64,000 nucleotides of DNA from Prevotella sp. KH2C16. Lineage in GTDB: Bacteria; Bacteroidota; Bacteroidia; Bacteroidales; Bacteroidaceae. A program made the translations under genes and the position numbers. Positions 16,231-26,929 of this stretch are shown here, piece after piece; positions within the stretch are counted from its first letter, which is position 1, and every line of letters starts with the position of its first letter. Where the stretch lies: positions 1 through 64,000 of the forward strand of contig NZ_FOOW01000008.1 of NCBI RefSeq assembly GCF_900113305.1, read 5' to 3'. A model generated the notes under the pieces. It made no database searches. It worked only from the letters and a program-made list of their open reading frames with translations, and was not told the origin of the DNA.

Positions 16231-17265
16231 TTAGATTTGCGTGTACCACAACTTATCGCCCTTGATTTCGAGCGGCATCGGGATGTTGTCCGTGAAGAGC
16301 TGCCCTGTCCCCAAGCCCTGCGGAAAAGTGATGGCGGGGCCATAGGCCTTGGCGGCAAAGTGGGCGACGGCATTCAGTCCGACATTGCTTTCCAAGGCAG
16401 AGGTTATCCACGAAACGATGCCCCGTTCCCGAGCCAGCCCCATCCACTCCTCGCAACCGTGCATTCCACCGTGCAGGGTGGGCTTCAGGACGATGTAGGC
16501 CGGGCGTATCGTGTCGAGCAGCTCTGCCTTACGATCAGGTTCGTTCACCCCGATCAGCTCCTCGTCGAGTGCAATGGGCAACGGTGAGCGACGGCAGAGG
16601 ACTGCCATCTCAGTCCATTGATGCTGCCGGATGGGCTGCTCGATGGAGTGGATGTCGTAGCGTGCCAACGCCTCGAGCCTTGCTATGGCGTCTTGCGGAG
16701 TAAACCCTCCGTTGGCATCCACGCGGAGTTCTATCTGCTCCTTGGTAAACGCCTCACGGATATGTCGTATCAAATCGAGTTCCCGATGGAAGTCTATGGC
16801 ACCGATTTTCAGCTTCACGCAGCGGAATCCCTGCCGCAGTTTTTCTTCCAGACGGGCATACATTTCCTCAAAACTACCCATCCACACAAGGCCGTTGATG
16901 GGTATTCCCTCCTCGCCGCGGGCAAAAGGAGTGTCGGACAACGCCGTGCTCCCTCCGGCTTCCAGCTGTGCCATAGCGGTCTCCAGGCCGAAGAGCATCG
17001 AGGGATAGGGGCGCAGCCGCTCATAGGGTATCTGCCCCGTATGCTCCACCTCGTCGCAGAAGCCACGGAGCACGGAAACATATTCCGCCGGAGACGACAG
17101 GCTGTCGCACGACAGGTCGGGCAGCGGAGCACATTCCCCCACGCCTTCCACGCCGTCTCTTCGGATGCTCACGAAGTGGCAACGACGGGTATGATAGACG
17201 CCGCGCGAGGTTCCCGCGGGCTGTCGGAAGTGCAGCACCCTCTCGGATATATCCACCTTCAGCAT
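16231..17265 (-). CDS. menC: o-Succinylbenzoate synthase (enolase superfamily)
   Basis: A 344-residue enolase-superfamily enzyme dehydrating SHCHC to o-succinylbenzoate. The catalytic lysine motif KLKIGAIDF, the metal ligands in RVDANGGF, IEQPIRQ and ALDEELIG, and a later lysine in YIVLKPTLHGG are all visible in the expected order. By sequence alone a dipeptide epimerase is possible, but its place between menB and menE settles the role. It starts 1 base after the menB stop. Confidence 0.91.
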   Translation of the reverse strand: MLKVDISERVLHFRQPAGTSRGVYHTRRCHFVSIRRDGVEGVGECAPLPDLSCDSLSSPAEYVSVLRGFCDEVEHTGQIPYERLRPYPSMLFGLETAMAQLEAGGSTALSDTPFARGEEGIPINGLVWMGSFEEMYARLEEKLRQGFRCVKLKIGAIDFHRELDLIRHIREAFTKEQIELRVDANGGFTPQDAIARLEALARYDIHSIEQPIRQHQWTEMAVLCRRSPLPIALDEELIGVNEPDRKAELLDTIRPAYIVLKPTLHGGMHGCEEWMGLARERGIVSWITSALESNVGLNAVAHFAAKAYGPAITFPQGLGTGQLFTDNIPMPLEIKGDKLWYTQI

Positions 17266-17266
17266 G

Positions 17267-18091
17267 TCAGGGGAACTGGGGATACTTGTCGAAGTCGGGC
17301 TTTCGCTTTTCCAGAAACGCCTTGCCGCCCTCCTGCGCCTCGTCCATGGTATAGTAGAGCATGGTCGCGTCGCCCGCCAACTCCTGTATCCCGGCCTGTC
17401 CGTCGAGCTCCGCGTTCAGCCCCGCCTTGATCATCCGCAGGGCAAGGGGCGACCGTTCCATCATGGTTTCAGCCCATTCCACGCAGGTGTCCTCCAGCCT
17501 TTCCAAAGGCACCACCTTGTTCACCATGCCCATATCGGCGGCCTCCTGCGCCGTATATTGCCTGCAGAGGAACCATATCTCACGCGCTTTCTTCTGTCCC
17601 ACCATCCTTGCGAGGTAGGAAGCACCGAAGCCCGCGTCGAACGAGCCCACCTTCGGACCCGTCTGGCCGAACCTGGCATTCTCCGAGGCGATGGTCAGGT
17701 CGCACATCACATGCAGCACATGACCGCCCCCGATGGCATAGCCGTTCACCATGGCGATGACCGGCTTGGGCAGCCGGCGAATCTGCATCTGCACATCGAG
17801 CACATTCAGACGGGGCACGCCGTCGGTGCCCACATAGCCGCCACGCCCCTTCACATGCATGTCGCCGCCGGAGCAGAAAGCCTTGTCGCCCGCTCCCGTG
17901 AGGATGACCACCCGCACATCCCGCGCCTCACGGCAGTAACTGAAGGCCTGCGACATCTCCCAAGTGGTGAGCGGGGTGAAGGCATTGCGGTAACGCTCGC
18001 GGTTGATGGTAATCTTCGCGATATGGTGATACTCCTCGAAGAGGATTTCCTTGAAGTCGAAACCCTCTATTTTCTTCCATTCTCTTTTCAT
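17267..18091 (-). CDS. menB: 1,4-Dihydroxy-2-naphthoyl-CoA synthase
   Basis: A 274-residue crotonase-fold enzyme closing the second ring of the menaquinone head group. The sequence shows [18 protein letters not shown], the oxyanion-hole region [30 protein letters not shown] and the MenB-specific [13 protein letters not shown], which distinguish it from general enoyl-CoA hydratases. Its start overlaps the menD stop by 4 bases (ATGA), indicating translational coupling. Confidence 0.95.
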   Translation of the reverse strand: MKREWKKIEGFDFKEILFEEYHHIAKITINRERYRNAFTPLTTWEMSQAFSYCREARDVRVVILTGAGDKAFCSGGDMHVKGRGGYVGTDGVPRLNVLDVQMQIRRLPKPVIAMVNGYAIGGGHVLHVMCDLTIASENARFGQTGPKVGSFDAGFGASYLARMVGQKKAREIWFLCRQYTAQEAADMGMVNKVVPLERLEDTCVEWAETMMERSPLALRMIKAGLNAELDGQAGIQELAGDATMLYYTMDEAQEGGKAFLEKRKPDFDKYPQFP

Positions 18092-19737
18092 ATCTTTCCT
18101 TTCAATAGTTCGTAATACTTCCGGTAGAGGGCCGCGTCCTGCTCCGCACGGGTAAACACTTCCAGCACCACGGGGCGGTCGGAATGCCCACGGGTCAACG
18201 CCCCGAGCCCGACTTCAAGTGTCGTGGCATCATGGGCGGGGTAATAGGTGATATCGTTTCCGGCGCAGATTCCTTCGGCCGTCGTCCGGTGCCGACCCGC
18301 CACGAGGTCGTCGCAAGCCCCCGATGCCTGCAGTCCGTCCAACTGATAGAAGATGCCTCCGCCGCCGTTGTTCAGGAGCAGGATGCGGAGGTTTCCCCGC
18401 AGGTTGCGGTTCCAGAGGGCGTTCTGGTCGTAGAAAAAGCTTAGGTCGCCTATCACGCAATACACCCTCCCGTCGTTCACAAGCGAGTATCCCGCCGCCG
18501 TGGAGAGCGACCCCTCGATGCCGTTCACGCCCCGGTTGCAATGGATGTAGTGGCGGGCATAGAGACAGCCCAGCCGCACGGCGGTGCTGTTGGCATAGTG
18601 GAAGACAGCCCGAGGGTCGTCCTCCGTGCTCATCTCTTCCAGCCGTTTCACGGCCAGGAACTGCGAATAGGGCGGCTCGAAGCGACTCTGATGTTCCTCG
18701 CCCATAGTCCGTGCCGCTTCCCAGAGGTCTCGGAAAGCATGCGAGGACCGCTCGCGAAGCTGCGTCAAGACATCCTCCGGGCGCGCCTGAATCACCCCCG
18801 TGAGGTTCATCAGCACATCGTGGGGCTCACCCCCGGGGCTCACTTCCCAGCAGCGGGCATGCCTCGCCTTGCGAAGATACTTACGGGCACGCTTGCTCAC
18901 GAGGGTATCGCCCACATAGAGAATGCAGTCGGGCAGGTAGCGGTCGTCGTCCTCTACCAGGGCGACGGCCTCGTCCAGACAACGCGCCGTCCGCCCATTG
19001 CCACTCAAGGGCTCCCGGAGAACCGCATAGCCAGCTGCCGAGAGTTGTTCCAAGGCGGCATCCAGCACAGGGCTCTCCGCCATCTGCCCGACCACGACCA
19101 TCGACCGCTCGGCATGCTCGAAATCCCGGATGACGGCCTCGTCGACGGGTGCTGCCTTGGGCGCATACAGCGAGATGACGCGCTCACGGGGCAGGGATTC
19201 GACGGTATAGTCGAACAGCGGCTCCGACAGGGGCACATTGATGTGCACAGGACCGCCGTCCTCCCTGCGACAGGCCATGAGCGCCTCGTTCACCAACCGG
19301 TTGCAATACCACCGCTCCTCGCCGTCGCGCGGCTCGGGCAGACTGACGGCCTTGCGCACGAAACGCCCCAAGGTACCAGGCTGCGGGAGCGTCTGACCGT
19401 CCAACTGATCGATCCATTGCGCAGGCCGATCCGCACTCACCACCACCAAAGGCTGGTGCTGATAACAAGCCTCGGCCACGGCCGGCAGCACATTGAGCAG
19501 GGCCGTGCCGGAGGTTACGCAGACCACCACCGGCTCGCCCGTCGCCTGGCACATGCCGAGGGCACAGAAGGCGGCCGAACGCTCGTCGGTAACGGGATGG
19601 CAATTGATGGCCGGGCACTCGTTCAGGTTGTGCACGATGGCGGAGTTGCGGCTGCCCGGACACACCACGGCATGCCTCACTCCGTGTCCGACGAGCAACG
19701 CCGTCAGGATGTTTACATTTTCCTTGTCTGAGTACAT
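18088..19737 (-). CDS. menD: SEPHCHC synthase (MenD)
   Basis: A 549-residue thiamine-diphosphate enzyme joining isochorismate and 2-oxoglutarate. The N-terminal pyrimidine-binding half contains [31 protein letters not shown] (with the ThDP-activating glutamate) and [14 protein letters not shown]. The C-terminal half carries the ThDP/Mg2+ motif [16 protein letters not shown] ending in LLNNGG. Length is normal. It lies 9 bases after menF and overlaps menB by 4 bases. Confidence 0.95.
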   Translation of the reverse strand: MYSDKENVNILTALLVGHGVRHAVVCPGSRNSAIVHNLNECPAINCHPVTDERSAAFCALGMCQATGEPVVVCVTSGTALLNVLPAVAEACYQHQPLVVVSADRPAQWIDQLDGQTLPQPGTLGRFVRKAVSLPEPRDGEERWYCNRLVNEALMACRREDGGPVHINVPLSEPLFDYTVESLPRERVISLYAPKAAPVDEAVIRDFEHAERSMVVVGQMAESPVLDAALEQLSAAGYAVLREPLSGNGRTARCLDEAVALVEDDDRYLPDCILYVGDTLVSKRARKYLRKARHARCWEVSPGGEPHDVLMNLTGVIQARPEDVLTQLRERSSHAFRDLWEAARTMGEEHQSRFEPPYSQFLAVKRLEEMSTEDDPRAVFHYANSTAVRLGCLYARHYIHCNRGVNGIEGSLSTAAGYSLVNDGRVYCVIGDLSFFYDQNALWNRNLRGNLRILLLNNGGGGIFYQLDGLQASGACDDLVAGRHRTTAEGICAGNDITYYPAHDATTLEVGLGALTRGHSDRPVVLEVFTRAEQDAALYRKYYELLKGKI

Positions 19738-19746
19738 CGCGTCAAG

Positions 19747-20784
19747 TTATGGGGTTATCAGTCTCTTCATTGCCTGGAGCTTGCCCTCCGTCTCCTTCCA
19801 TTCCTGCTCCTCGCGGCTTTCGCGCAGCAGTCCTCCGCCCGCATAGAGGCGGTATTCCGCCGCCAGTATCTGCATGCAGCGGAGCGAGACGAAGAGGTGG
19901 GTGGCGCCTCCGAGCCTTAGCGGCCCGCAGAATCCACTATAGTATCTGCGACCGGCATGCTCGTTTTCGAGGATGAAGCGGCGGGCTTCCTCCTTCGGGA
20001 TGCCGCACACGGCGGGCGTGGGATGCAGGTCGTTGAGCAGGTCGCCGACGCGCTCCTCATCGTGCAGGCGGAAGTGGAAGTCGGTGCGCAGGTGATAGAG
20101 CCGGGCCGCCCGCACGGTGTAAGGTTCCGACATCCGCACCTGGTCGGCATGACCGTGCAGGACATCGGCGATGTAGGAAGCCACATACTGCTGTTCCTCC
20201 TGGTTTTTCTGCGACCACGCCACGCGCTCCATGTCCTCGTCCTCATGGCCTACGGGCTGCGTACCGGCCAGTGCCATCGTGCTCCACAGGCCTCCCTCGC
20301 CGTTCAACAGCACCTCGGGAGTGCCCATGAGCCATGTCCCGCTCTGCGGCATCTCTATCAAGGCGACGAACACGCGGGGGTAAAGCCTGCAAGCCATGAG
20401 GAACAACTGCTCCGCCGACCTCGGCTGTACCACAGGCTGACAGACGCAGCGGGCCAGCACAATCTTGTCGAACGCCCCTGACCGCAGCTGCGAAAAGAAA
20501 CGGCGGAAATCGGCGGCATAGACCTTTCGCCCGGCAATGTCTCCGGTTTGCAGCGGTGAGGAAGATGCCGGGAGGGGAACCTCCTCCACCCTCCTGACCG
20601 CTATCTCGTCGGGCTGCATCAGCAACAGGGGGCATTCCGGCGAGGGAGCAAAGGGCGCAAAGACGAATCCCTGCCGCCCGTTCAACGCTGCCGGCGACGC
20701 CAGCACCTCGGGAGAGCCCTCGCGCTGGACGAGCATCGTGTAGCTGTCTCCGTACGGAAGCCTGTATCTGACCCGTGTCGTCAT
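19747..20784 (-). CDS. menF: Isochorismate synthase
   Basis: A 345-residue chorismate-binding enzyme converting chorismate to isochorismate, the first committed step of menaquinone synthesis. Family motifs include FDKIVLARCV, TWLMGTPEVLL, WSTMALAGTQPVG, HPTPAVCGIPKEEA and YYSGFCGPL, then the C-terminal YAGGGLLRESREEQEWKETEGKL. The start at 20784 overlaps the thioesterase stop by 4 bases (ATGA); the longer in-frame ORF from 20973 would run inside the thioesterase gene and is rejected. Confidence 0.93.
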   Translation of the reverse strand: MTTRVRYRLPYGDSYTMLVQREGSPEVLASPAALNGRQGFVFAPFAPSPECPLLLMQPDEIAVRRVEEVPLPASSSPLQTGDIAGRKVYAADFRRFFSQLRSGAFDKIVLARCVCQPVVQPRSAEQLFLMACRLYPRVFVALIEMPQSGTWLMGTPEVLLNGEGGLWSTMALAGTQPVGHEDEDMERVAWSQKNQEEQQYVASYIADVLHGHADQVRMSEPYTVRAARLYHLRTDFHFRLHDEERVGDLLNDLHPTPAVCGIPKEEARRFILENEHAGRRYYSGFCGPLRLGGATHLFVSLRCMQILAAEYRLYAGGGLLRESREEQEWKETEGKLQAMKRLITP

Positions 20785-21197
20785 TTCTTCGGGGCATCCA
20801 TTACATAGTTCGTAACCTGCACGGTGGAGATCAGGTCGTCGTTGGAATTCTTGATGTCGATATGCCATTCGTGCAGCGTCCGCCCCTTGTATTGCAGACG
20901 GGCATAGGCCGTTACGGTGTCGCCTTCCAACGCCGACCTCACATGCGACCCGCTCACATTGATGCCCACGCATATCTTGCCCGGGCAGAGAGCCATGGAG
21001 GCCACGCCCGCAAGGTTCTCGGCAAGGGCCAGCGAGGCTCCTCCGGCAAGGAAGCCGAAGGGCTGCTTGTTGCGCTCGTCTACCTGCATGCGGGCCATGC
21101 AGGTGTCGTCCTCGGGCGTGGAAATGAACTCCATGCCGAGGAGGTTCGACAGTCCGTCGAGCCGGGTGAGGGTGTCTTTAAGGTGTTCTATATCCAT
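20781..21197 (-). CDS. menI: Hotdog-fold thioesterase, probable DHNA-CoA thioesterase
   Basis: A 138-residue PaaI-type hotdog thioesterase. The NKQPFGFLAGGASLALAE segment carries the expected catalytic acidic residue and helix, and VGINVSGSHVRSALEGDTVTAYARL supplies the strand pair. By itself the family hydrolyses many acyl-CoAs. Its coupling to menF (4-base overlap) points to release of 1,4-dihydroxy-2-naphthoate from its CoA ester, the step after MenB. The gene symbol is therefore an inference from context. Confidence 0.8.
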   Translation of the reverse strand: MDIEHLKDTLTRLDGLSNLLGMEFISTPEDDTCMARMQVDERNKQPFGFLAGGASLALAENLAGVASMALCPGKICVGINVSGSHVRSALEGDTVTAYARLQYKGRTLHEWHIDIKNSNDDLISTVQVTNYVMDAPKK

Positions 21198-21235
21198 AGT
21201 CTTCTATTTTAGTAGCGTCTTTTTCCACAAGCGGC

Positions 21236-22174
21236 CTACAGCAGGAAGAACAGGCTCACACCGACGACCGACACCACGGCGCCGACAATGCTCTGCAGGG
21301 TAATCTTCTGCTTGAAGAGCCAGTATGACGGGAGCAGGATGAGGATGGGCGAGATGGCCATGAGGGTGGACGCGATACCCGCCTCCACATACTGCACGGC
21401 CATGAGCGAACAGGCCACGCCGATGACGGGACCCGAGAATACGGCCACAACCATGGCCAGCAAGCCGGCACGGTCGTGCAGGCTCTGCCTGAAGGCGGGC
21501 ATGCCGTGGCGCACGCCGAGCCAGGCCGTGAAGCACACCAGGCCGGCCATGCAGCGGATGGAGTTGGCCGAGAACGAGATATAGTCGGCATTCCCGCTGA
21601 AACCAGAAGCCATGAGGTCGGCCGTGTAAGCGTCCAGCCCAATCTTGGAGAGCACCAGTCCGAGACCCTGTCCGAGACCCGCCCCGATGCCGAAGAGCAC
21701 GCCCCGCAGAGGCAGCTGGAGCGAGAGTACATGGTTCTTGCCGCCGCGGCCGAACACGCTGACGGCGATGCCCGAGAGCGTAACCAGCATGGCGAGGAGA
21801 GCCGAGCCCGAGAGCGTCTGCCCGAGGAGTGCCCAGGCAGAGAAAGCGGCAAACATCGGGGCCAGCGTCATGAAGAGCTGACCGTAGCGGGAACCGATAA
21901 CAAGATAGGCATTGAACAGGCACCAGTCGCCGAAGAAATAGCCCACCACCCCCGACAGGAGCAGCCACATCCAGGCCCCGGACCCCGCATGCACGGGCAA
22001 GAAGTCGCCCATCAGCCATGCGCTGATGCAGCATGAGAAGAAGAGAGCCAGCCCCATGCGCCACACATTGAGCACTACGACCCCCATATGCTTGCTCCCT
22101 ATCTCGCAGGACAGGGCCGCAACGGTCCACGAGAAGGCCACGAAGAGTGATATGAATTCTCCTAAGTATTGCAT
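21236..22174 (-). CDS. EamA/DMT-family transporter
   Basis: A 312-residue inner-membrane protein with about ten hydrophobic segments arranged as two EamA repeats, of the drug/metabolite transporter superfamily. Segments such as FISLFVAFSWTVAALSCEIG, GVVGYFFGDWCLFNAYLVIG and the second-half VEAGIASTLMAISPILILL are typical. The substrate cannot be inferred. It is the first gene of the strand leading into the men cluster (38 bases before the thioesterase), so it may be cotranscribed, although a role in menaquinone synthesis is not known. Confidence 0.87.
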   Translation of the reverse strand: MQYLGEFISLFVAFSWTVAALSCEIGSKHMGVVVLNVWRMGLALFFSCCISAWLMGDFLPVHAGSGAWMWLLLSGVVGYFFGDWCLFNAYLVIGSRYGQLFMTLAPMFAAFSAWALLGQTLSGSALLAMLVTLSGIAVSVFGRGGKNHVLSLQLPLRGVLFGIGAGLGQGLGLVLSKIGLDAYTADLMASGFSGNADYISFSANSIRCMAGLVCFTAWLGVRHGMPAFRQSLHDRAGLLAMVVAVFSGPVIGVACSLMAVQYVEAGIASTLMAISPILILLPSYWLFKQKITLQSIVGAVVSVVGVSLFFLL

Positions 22175-22194
22175 AACCTATGGTTTACAAGATG

Positions 22195-22202
22195 CAAAGA
22201 TA
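22195..22202 (-). promoter_or_regulatory. Promoter -7 element of the EamA/men transcription unit
   Basis: TATCTTTG on the minus strand, 20 bases before the EamA start. No other promoter was seen between EamA and menE, so this may drive the whole cluster. Confidence 0.6.
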
Positions 22203-22768
22203 CTGATTTCTGGTGGATTTCGGGCAGCCAGCAAGAAAATTTACGGCATTTTTTTCATCGTTCACAAGAACCTTTTGAAAGGATACACACGCCCCATGAA
22301 GGAACTTGGAATACCGACTTTCAGAACACTCAAAAACCGAAATCCGGGGCGTTTTCGGCAGCAAGCAGTCTCTCGGACGCAAAACGGGGCTGGATTTTGC
22401 AGTTTGACAAATCTTTGGGAATCAACGGGTTAAGACAAAAAGACAAAAAGAAAGAGGGGAAAATCAGGCTGAAAAGACCGCTTTTGGCCGCTGAAAGGCC
22501 TGTAAAAAGCCGCTGAAAGGAAAGCTTTTAGCCGTCAGAAGCAATGTAAAAGGCCGTTAGAAGGAAGGTAAAAGGCGGCCAATTACTCCCGAGGCGGCCG
22601 TTTCTTCCGTTTTCAGAGGCCACAAGAGGCCTGAAAGCCTGCTATTTTCGCACGAAAAACGGTGTTCTTTTTCGGAATATCCCAGCCGCCGGAAGCAGCA
22701 TCTCCAGCCGCCACCTCATTAATAATATAAAAAAGATGAAATGGCATAGCAATATCAAAATTAATTCG
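22203..22768. other. Divergent intergenic region, no gene supported
   Basis: About 570 bases between two divergent promoters. Short ORFs here (for example on the plus strand from 22169) have no protein-like composition or start signals. The right half holds copy 3 of the AAAAGGC repeat. The left half shows no structure I can name. Confidence 0.6.
22478..22580. repeat. AAAAGGC-type dispersed intergenic repeat, copy 3 (degenerate)
   Basis: Units such as GGCCGCTGAAAGG, AAAGCTTTTAGCCGTCAGAAG, GTAAAAGGCCGTTAGAAGG and GTAAAAGGCGGCC recur here, in the opposite orientation to the best unit of copies 1 and 2. Similarity is by motif rather than by a long exact match. Confidence 0.6.
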
Positions 22769-22776
22769 TAACTTTG
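22769..22776 (+). promoter_or_regulatory. Promoter -7 element of the lysS operon
   Basis: TAACTTTG lies 33 bases before the ATG at 22810. It overlaps the TTG at 22774 that opens the longest reading frame, so that TTG cannot be the start. Confidence 0.7.
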
Positions 22777-22809
22777 CATCTTGTAAAAAGAAAAGTTACC
22801 ATCAAGGAT

Positions 22810-24543
22810 ATGAACATCTTAGAATTGAGCGAACAGGAGATAGTTCGCAGACAAAGCCTGCAGGCCCTGCGTGATATGGGCATCGACCCCTACCCCGCGG
22901 CCGAGTTCCCCACCAATGCATTCAGCACCGACATCAAAACGGAATTCAAGGATGAAGACGAGCCCCGCAATGTGGTTATCGCGGGTCGGGTGATGACCAA
23001 GCGCATCATGGGCAAGGCCTCCTTCGCCGAGCTGCAGGACTCCAAGGGAAGGATTCAGGTATATGTGGCCCGCGACGAAATCTGCCCGGGCGAGGACAAA
23101 GAGCTATATAACACCGTATTCAAGAAACTGCTCGACATCGGCGACATCATCGGCGTGAAGGGCTTCGTGTTCCGCACACAGACGGGCGAGGTATCGGTTC
23201 ACGCCAAAGAAATCACCCTCCTGAGCAAGAGCCTGAAGCCGCTGCCCATCGTGAAGTACAAGGACGGCGTGGCCTACGACAAGTTCGACGACCCCGAGCT
23301 GCGCGCCCGCCAGCGGTATGTAGACCTCATCGTGAACGACGGCGTAAAGGAGACCTTCCGGAAAAGGGCAACGGTGCTGCGCACCATGCGCCGCTTCTTC
23401 GACGAGGCGGGCTACACCGAGGTGGAGACGCCGACGCTGCAGAGCATCGCCGGGGGAGCCAGCGCACGCCCGTTCATCACCCATTTCAACGCGCTCAACA
23501 TCGACATGTACATGCGCATCGCCACCGAGCTCTACCTCAAGCGCCTCATCGTGGGCGGCTTCGAGGGCGTGTACGAGATCGGGAAGAACTTCCGCAACGA
23601 GGGCATGGACAAGTTCCACAACCCCGAGTTCACCTGCGTGGAGCTCTATGTGCAGTATAAAGACTACAACTGGATGATGGGCTTCACCGAGAAACTGCTC
23701 GAAACCATCTGCCTCGAGGTAAACGGAACCACCGAGGTGAAGACCGGCGACACCGTCATCAACTTCAAGGCACCCTATCGCCGGCTGCCCATCCTCGAGG
23801 CCATCAAGGAGAAAACGGGCTTCGACCTCAGCGACAAGACCGAGGAGGAGATATACCGCATTGCCACGGAAGACCTGAAGATGGAGACCGTGGACAAGAC
23901 CTTCGGCAAGGGCAAGCTCATCGACGAGATCTTCGGAGAGTTCTGCGAGGGCACTTTCATCCAGCCCACCTTCATCATCGACTATCCCGTGGAGATGTCG
24001 CCGCTCACCAAGATGCACCGCTCCAAGCCCGGGCTCACCGAGCGCTTTGAGCTGATGGTGAACGGAAAGGAACTCGCCAACGCCTATTCGGAGCTCAACG
24101 ACCCCCTCGACCAGGAGCAGCGGTTCATTGAGCAGATGAAACTTGCCGACAAGGGCGACGACGAGGCGATGGTCATCGACCAGGATTTCCTGCGCGCGTT
24201 GCAGTACGGCATGCCCCCCACCTCGGGCATCGGCATCGGCATCGACCGGCTCACCATGCTCATGACGGGGCAGCCCAACATACAGGAAGTGATGCTCTTC
24301 CCGCAGCTCAAGCCCGAGAAGAAGATGCCGCAGAGCACCGTCGGCGAATGGGCGGAGCTCGGCGTGCCCGAAGACTGGGTGTATGTGCTCCGCAAGGCAG
24401 GCTTCAACCTCATCTCCGACATCAAGGGCGAGAAGGCACAGGGACTGCAGCAGAAGCTCGGGGAAATCAACAAGAAATACAAGCTGGACTACCAGAAGCC
24501 CGGCCTGGACGAGATTCAGTCGTGGATAGATAAGGCTCAGTAA
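22810..24543 (+). CDS. lysS: Lysyl-tRNA synthetase, class II
   Basis: A 577-residue class II aminoacyl-tRNA synthetase. An N-terminal OB-fold anticodon-binding domain (about residues 50-160: [26 protein letters not shown]) is followed by the catalytic domain with motif 2 ([13 protein letters not shown]...[11 protein letters not shown]) and motif 3 ([14 protein letters not shown]). The enzyme carries a C-terminal extension of about 75 residues after motif 3 ([23 protein letters not shown]... [15 protein letters not shown]), which I recall from other Bacteroidetes LysS. The start at 22810 follows the TAACTTTG promoter. The gpsA start codon comes directly after its stop. Confidence 0.95.
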   Translation: MNILELSEQEIVRRQSLQALRDMGIDPYPAAEFPTNAFSTDIKTEFKDEDEPRNVVIAGRVMTKRIMGKASFAELQDSKGRIQVYVARDEICPGEDKELYNTVFKKLLDIGDIIGVKGFVFRTQTGEVSVHAKEITLLSKSLKPLPIVKYKDGVAYDKFDDPELRARQRYVDLIVNDGVKETFRKRATVLRTMRRFFDEAGYTEVETPTLQSIAGGASARPFITHFNALNIDMYMRIATELYLKRLIVGGFEGVYEIGKNFRNEGMDKFHNPEFTCVELYVQYKDYNWMMGFTEKLLETICLEVNGTTEVKTGDTVINFKAPYRRLPILEAIKEKTGFDLSDKTEEEIYRIATEDLKMETVDKTFGKGKLIDEIFGEFCEGTFIQPTFIIDYPVEMSPLTKMHRSKPGLTERFELMVNGKELANAYSELNDPLDQEQRFIEQMKLADKGDDEAMVIDQDFLRALQYGMPPTSGIGIGIDRLTMLMTGQPNIQEVMLFPQLKPEKKMPQSTVGEWAELGVPEDWVYVLRKAGFNLISDIKGEKAQGLQQKLGEINKKYKLDYQKPGLDEIQSWIDKAQ

Positions 24544-25539
24544 ATGTTCGGAGTTGGCAAGATAGCAATCATCGGCGGAGGTTCGTGGGCAACGGCCATA
24601 GCCAAGATTGTGGTGGACAAGACCCACCACATCGGGTGGTACATGCGCCGCGACGACCGCATAGAGGACTTCCGCCGCATGGGGCACAACCCCGCCTACC
24701 TCACGAGCGTGCACTTCGATGTGAGCGAAATCAGTTTCTCGACGGACATCAACAAGATCGCGGAGGCCTACGACACGCTCGTGTTCGTAACGCCGTCGCC
24801 CTATCTGAAGAACCATCTTAAGAAACTCAAGACCCGCATCAAGGATAAGTTCATCATCACGGCCATCAAAGGCGTCGTGCCCGACGAGAACCTCATCTGC
24901 TCGGAATACTTCCATCAGGTGTACGACATCCCCTACGACAACCTCGCCTGCATCGGCGGACCCTCCCATGCGGAAGAAGTGGCCATGCAGCGGCTGAGCT
25001 ATCTCACCGTGGGCTGCAAGGATCTGGAAAAAGCACAGGCGTTCACCGAGGTGCTCTCGTCGGACTTCATCAAGACGAAAGTGTCCGACGATGTCATCGG
25101 CATCGAGTATTCCTCGGTGCTGAAGAATGTATACGCCATCGCGGCGGGCATCTGCTCGGGCCTCAAATACGGGGATAACTTCCAGGCGGTGTTGATTTCC
25201 AACGCCATCCAGGAGATGAAACGCTTCCTCACGGCCGTGCATCCCATCGAGCGGAATGTATACGACAGCGTCTACCTGGGCGACCTGCTCGTTACCTGCT
25301 ACTCCAACTTCAGCCGCAACCGCACCTTCGGAACCATGATCGGCAAGGGATACTCGGTAAAAAGCGCGCAGATAGAGATGGAAATGATTGCCGAGGGCTA
25401 CTTCGGCACCAAGTGCATGAAGGAAATCAACCGGCACATGCATGTCAACATGCCCATCCTCGACGCCGTCTACAACATCATCTACGAGCGCATCAACCCG
25501 CAGATAGAAATCAAGCTGCTCACCGACAGCTTCAGATAA
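24544..25539 (+). CDS. gpsA: NAD(P)H-dependent glycerol-3-phosphate dehydrogenase
   Basis: A 331-residue cytoplasmic enzyme reducing dihydroxyacetone phosphate to sn-glycerol 3-phosphate for phospholipid synthesis. The Rossmann motif [16 protein letters not shown] opens the protein, [14 protein letters not shown] and [12 protein letters not shown] follow, and [11 protein letters not shown] and the catalytic lysine in [16 protein letters not shown] are in place. The ATG follows immediately after the lysS TAA, so the two are translated together. Confidence 0.95.
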   Translation: MFGVGKIAIIGGGSWATAIAKIVVDKTHHIGWYMRRDDRIEDFRRMGHNPAYLTSVHFDVSEISFSTDINKIAEAYDTLVFVTPSPYLKNHLKKLKTRIKDKFIITAIKGVVPDENLICSEYFHQVYDIPYDNLACIGGPSHAEEVAMQRLSYLTVGCKDLEKAQAFTEVLSSDFIKTKVSDDVIGIEYSSVLKNVYAIAAGICSGLKYGDNFQAVLISNAIQEMKRFLTAVHPIERNVYDSVYLGDLLVTCYSNFSRNRTFGTMIGKGYSVKSAQIEMEMIAEGYFGTKCMKEINRHMHVNMPILDAVYNIIYERINPQIEIKLLTDSFR

Positions 25540-25567
25540 AAAGAACACAATAAAAACCATAAAAAGA

Positions 25568-26929
25568 ATGAAGAATATCTCATTAGACATTACGAAAGCT
25601 GCCCAGTTCCTCAACGCCGGGGCAGTAGAGGCTTTTGAGCCGAAGGCCAAGGCAGCACGGGAGGCCCTGGAGAATGCCACTTGCGCAGGTAACGACTTCC
25701 TCGGATGGCTCCACCTGCCGTCGTCCATCACGCCTGGGTTCCTCGCCGAGGTGCAGGCTTGCGCCGACACCCTGCGTGCCAAATGCGAAGTAATCGTGGT
25801 GGCGGGAATCGGCGGTTCCTATCTCGGAGCCCGTGCCGTGATCGACGCCTTGGGCAATGCCTTCGCATGGCTCGTCAACGACGACAGGAAGAATCCTAAC
25901 ATCCTGTTCGCCGGAAACAATATCGGAGAGGACTATCTGGCCGAGCTTACCGACTATCTGAAGGGCAAGAAGTTCGGCGTTATCAATATCTCAAAGTCGG
26001 GAACGACCACCGAGACCGCTCTCACCTTCCGCCTTCTGAAGAAGCAATGCGAGGCTCAGCGAGGCAAGGAAGAAGCCCGCGAGGTCATCGTAGCCATCAC
26101 CGATGCCAGGAAAGGTGCCGCTCGCACCTGCGCAGACAAGGAAGGATACAAGAGCTTCGTCATCCCCGACAATGTAGGAGGCCGCTTCTCGGTGCTCACA
26201 CCGGTAGGACTGCTGCCCATCGCATGTGCCGGCTTCGACATCCGCAAGTTCGTTGAGGGTGCCCGCGACATGGAGAAAGCCACCGCCCTGGATGTTCCCT
26301 TCGCCGGGAACATCGCCTCGCAGTATGCCGCCGTGCGGCAGGCTCTCTACACCCAGGCCGGCAGGAAGATTGAAATCATCGCCAACTTCCAGCCCAAGCT
26401 GCACTATATCGCCGAATGGTGGAAGCAGCTCTACGGCGAGAGCGAGGGTAAGGAGCACAAGGGCATCTTCCCCGCCGCCTGCGACTTCACCACCGACCTG
26501 CACTCCATGGGGCAGTGGATTCAGGAGGGCGAGCGGTCGATCTTCGAGACGGTCATCTCCGTGGAGACGCCGAACAGGGAGCTCGACTTCCCCTTCGACG
26601 AGGAAAACCTCGACGGACTGAACTTCCTCGCCGGCAAGCGCGTCGACGAAGTGAACAAGATGGCGGAGCTCGGAACCCGCCTCGCACATGTCGACGGCGG
26701 CGTGCCCAACATCCGCATCTGTCTCCCGAAGCTGGATGAATACTACATCGGACAGCTCATTTACTTCTTTGAAGTGGCCTGTGGCGTCAGCGGCTTGATG
26801 GAGGAAGTCAACCCGTTCAACCAGCCCGGCGTGGAGGCTTACAAGAAGAATATGTTCGCCTTGCTCGACAAGCCCGGCTACGAAGCCGAGAGCAAGGCCA
26901 TCAAGGAGCGCCTCGCCAACGGGAAATGA
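25568..26929 (+). CDS. pgi: Glucose-6-phosphate isomerase
   Basis: A 453-residue enzyme of the shorter bacterial PGI type that interconverts glucose 6-phosphate and fructose 6-phosphate. Sugar-phosphate-binding segments [16 protein letters not shown] and [18 protein letters not shown] are clear, and the second SIS half contains [15 protein letters not shown] and the PGI signature region around [15 protein letters not shown]. It follows gpsA after 28 bases, and its stop overlaps the HAD phosphatase start by 4 bases. Confidence 0.95.
   Translation: MKNISLDITKAAQFLNAGAVEAFEPKAKAAREALENATCAGNDFLGWLHLPSSITPGFLAEVQACADTLRAKCEVIVVAGIGGSYLGARAVIDALGNAFAWLVNDDRKNPNILFAGNNIGEDYLAELTDYLKGKKFGVINISKSGTTTETALTFRLLKKQCEAQRGKEEAREVIVAITDARKGAARTCADKEGYKSFVIPDNVGGRFSVLTPVGLLPIACAGFDIRKFVEGARDMEKATALDVPFAGNIASQYAAVRQALYTQAGRKIEIIANFQPKLHYIAEWWKQLYGESEGKEHKGIFPAACDFTTDLHSMGQWIQEGERSIFETVISVETPNRELDFPFDEENLDGLNFLAGKRVDEVNKMAELGTRLAHVDGGVPNIRICLPKLDEYYIGQLIYFFEVACGVSGLMEEVNPFNQPGVEAYKKNMFALLDKPGYEAESKAIKERLANGK

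Noticed and set aside
18541..19731. A 396-codon plus-strand frame opposite menD
   Set aside because: Shadow of a clear menD gene; no independent evidence.
22169..22516. A short plus-strand ORF in the gap between EamA and lysS
   Set aside because: No ribosome-binding site, overlaps the minus-strand promoter at 22195 and reads into the repeat cluster.
22774..22809. TTG start extending lysS upstream
   Set aside because: It lies inside the TAACTTTG promoter element, so the transcript cannot include it.
23104..25782. An 892-codon open frame on the minus strand opposite lysS and gpsA
   Set aside because: It is antisense to two clear enzymes in GC-rich DNA, has no recognisable protein features and no start signals; long open frames opposite GC-rich genes are expected.
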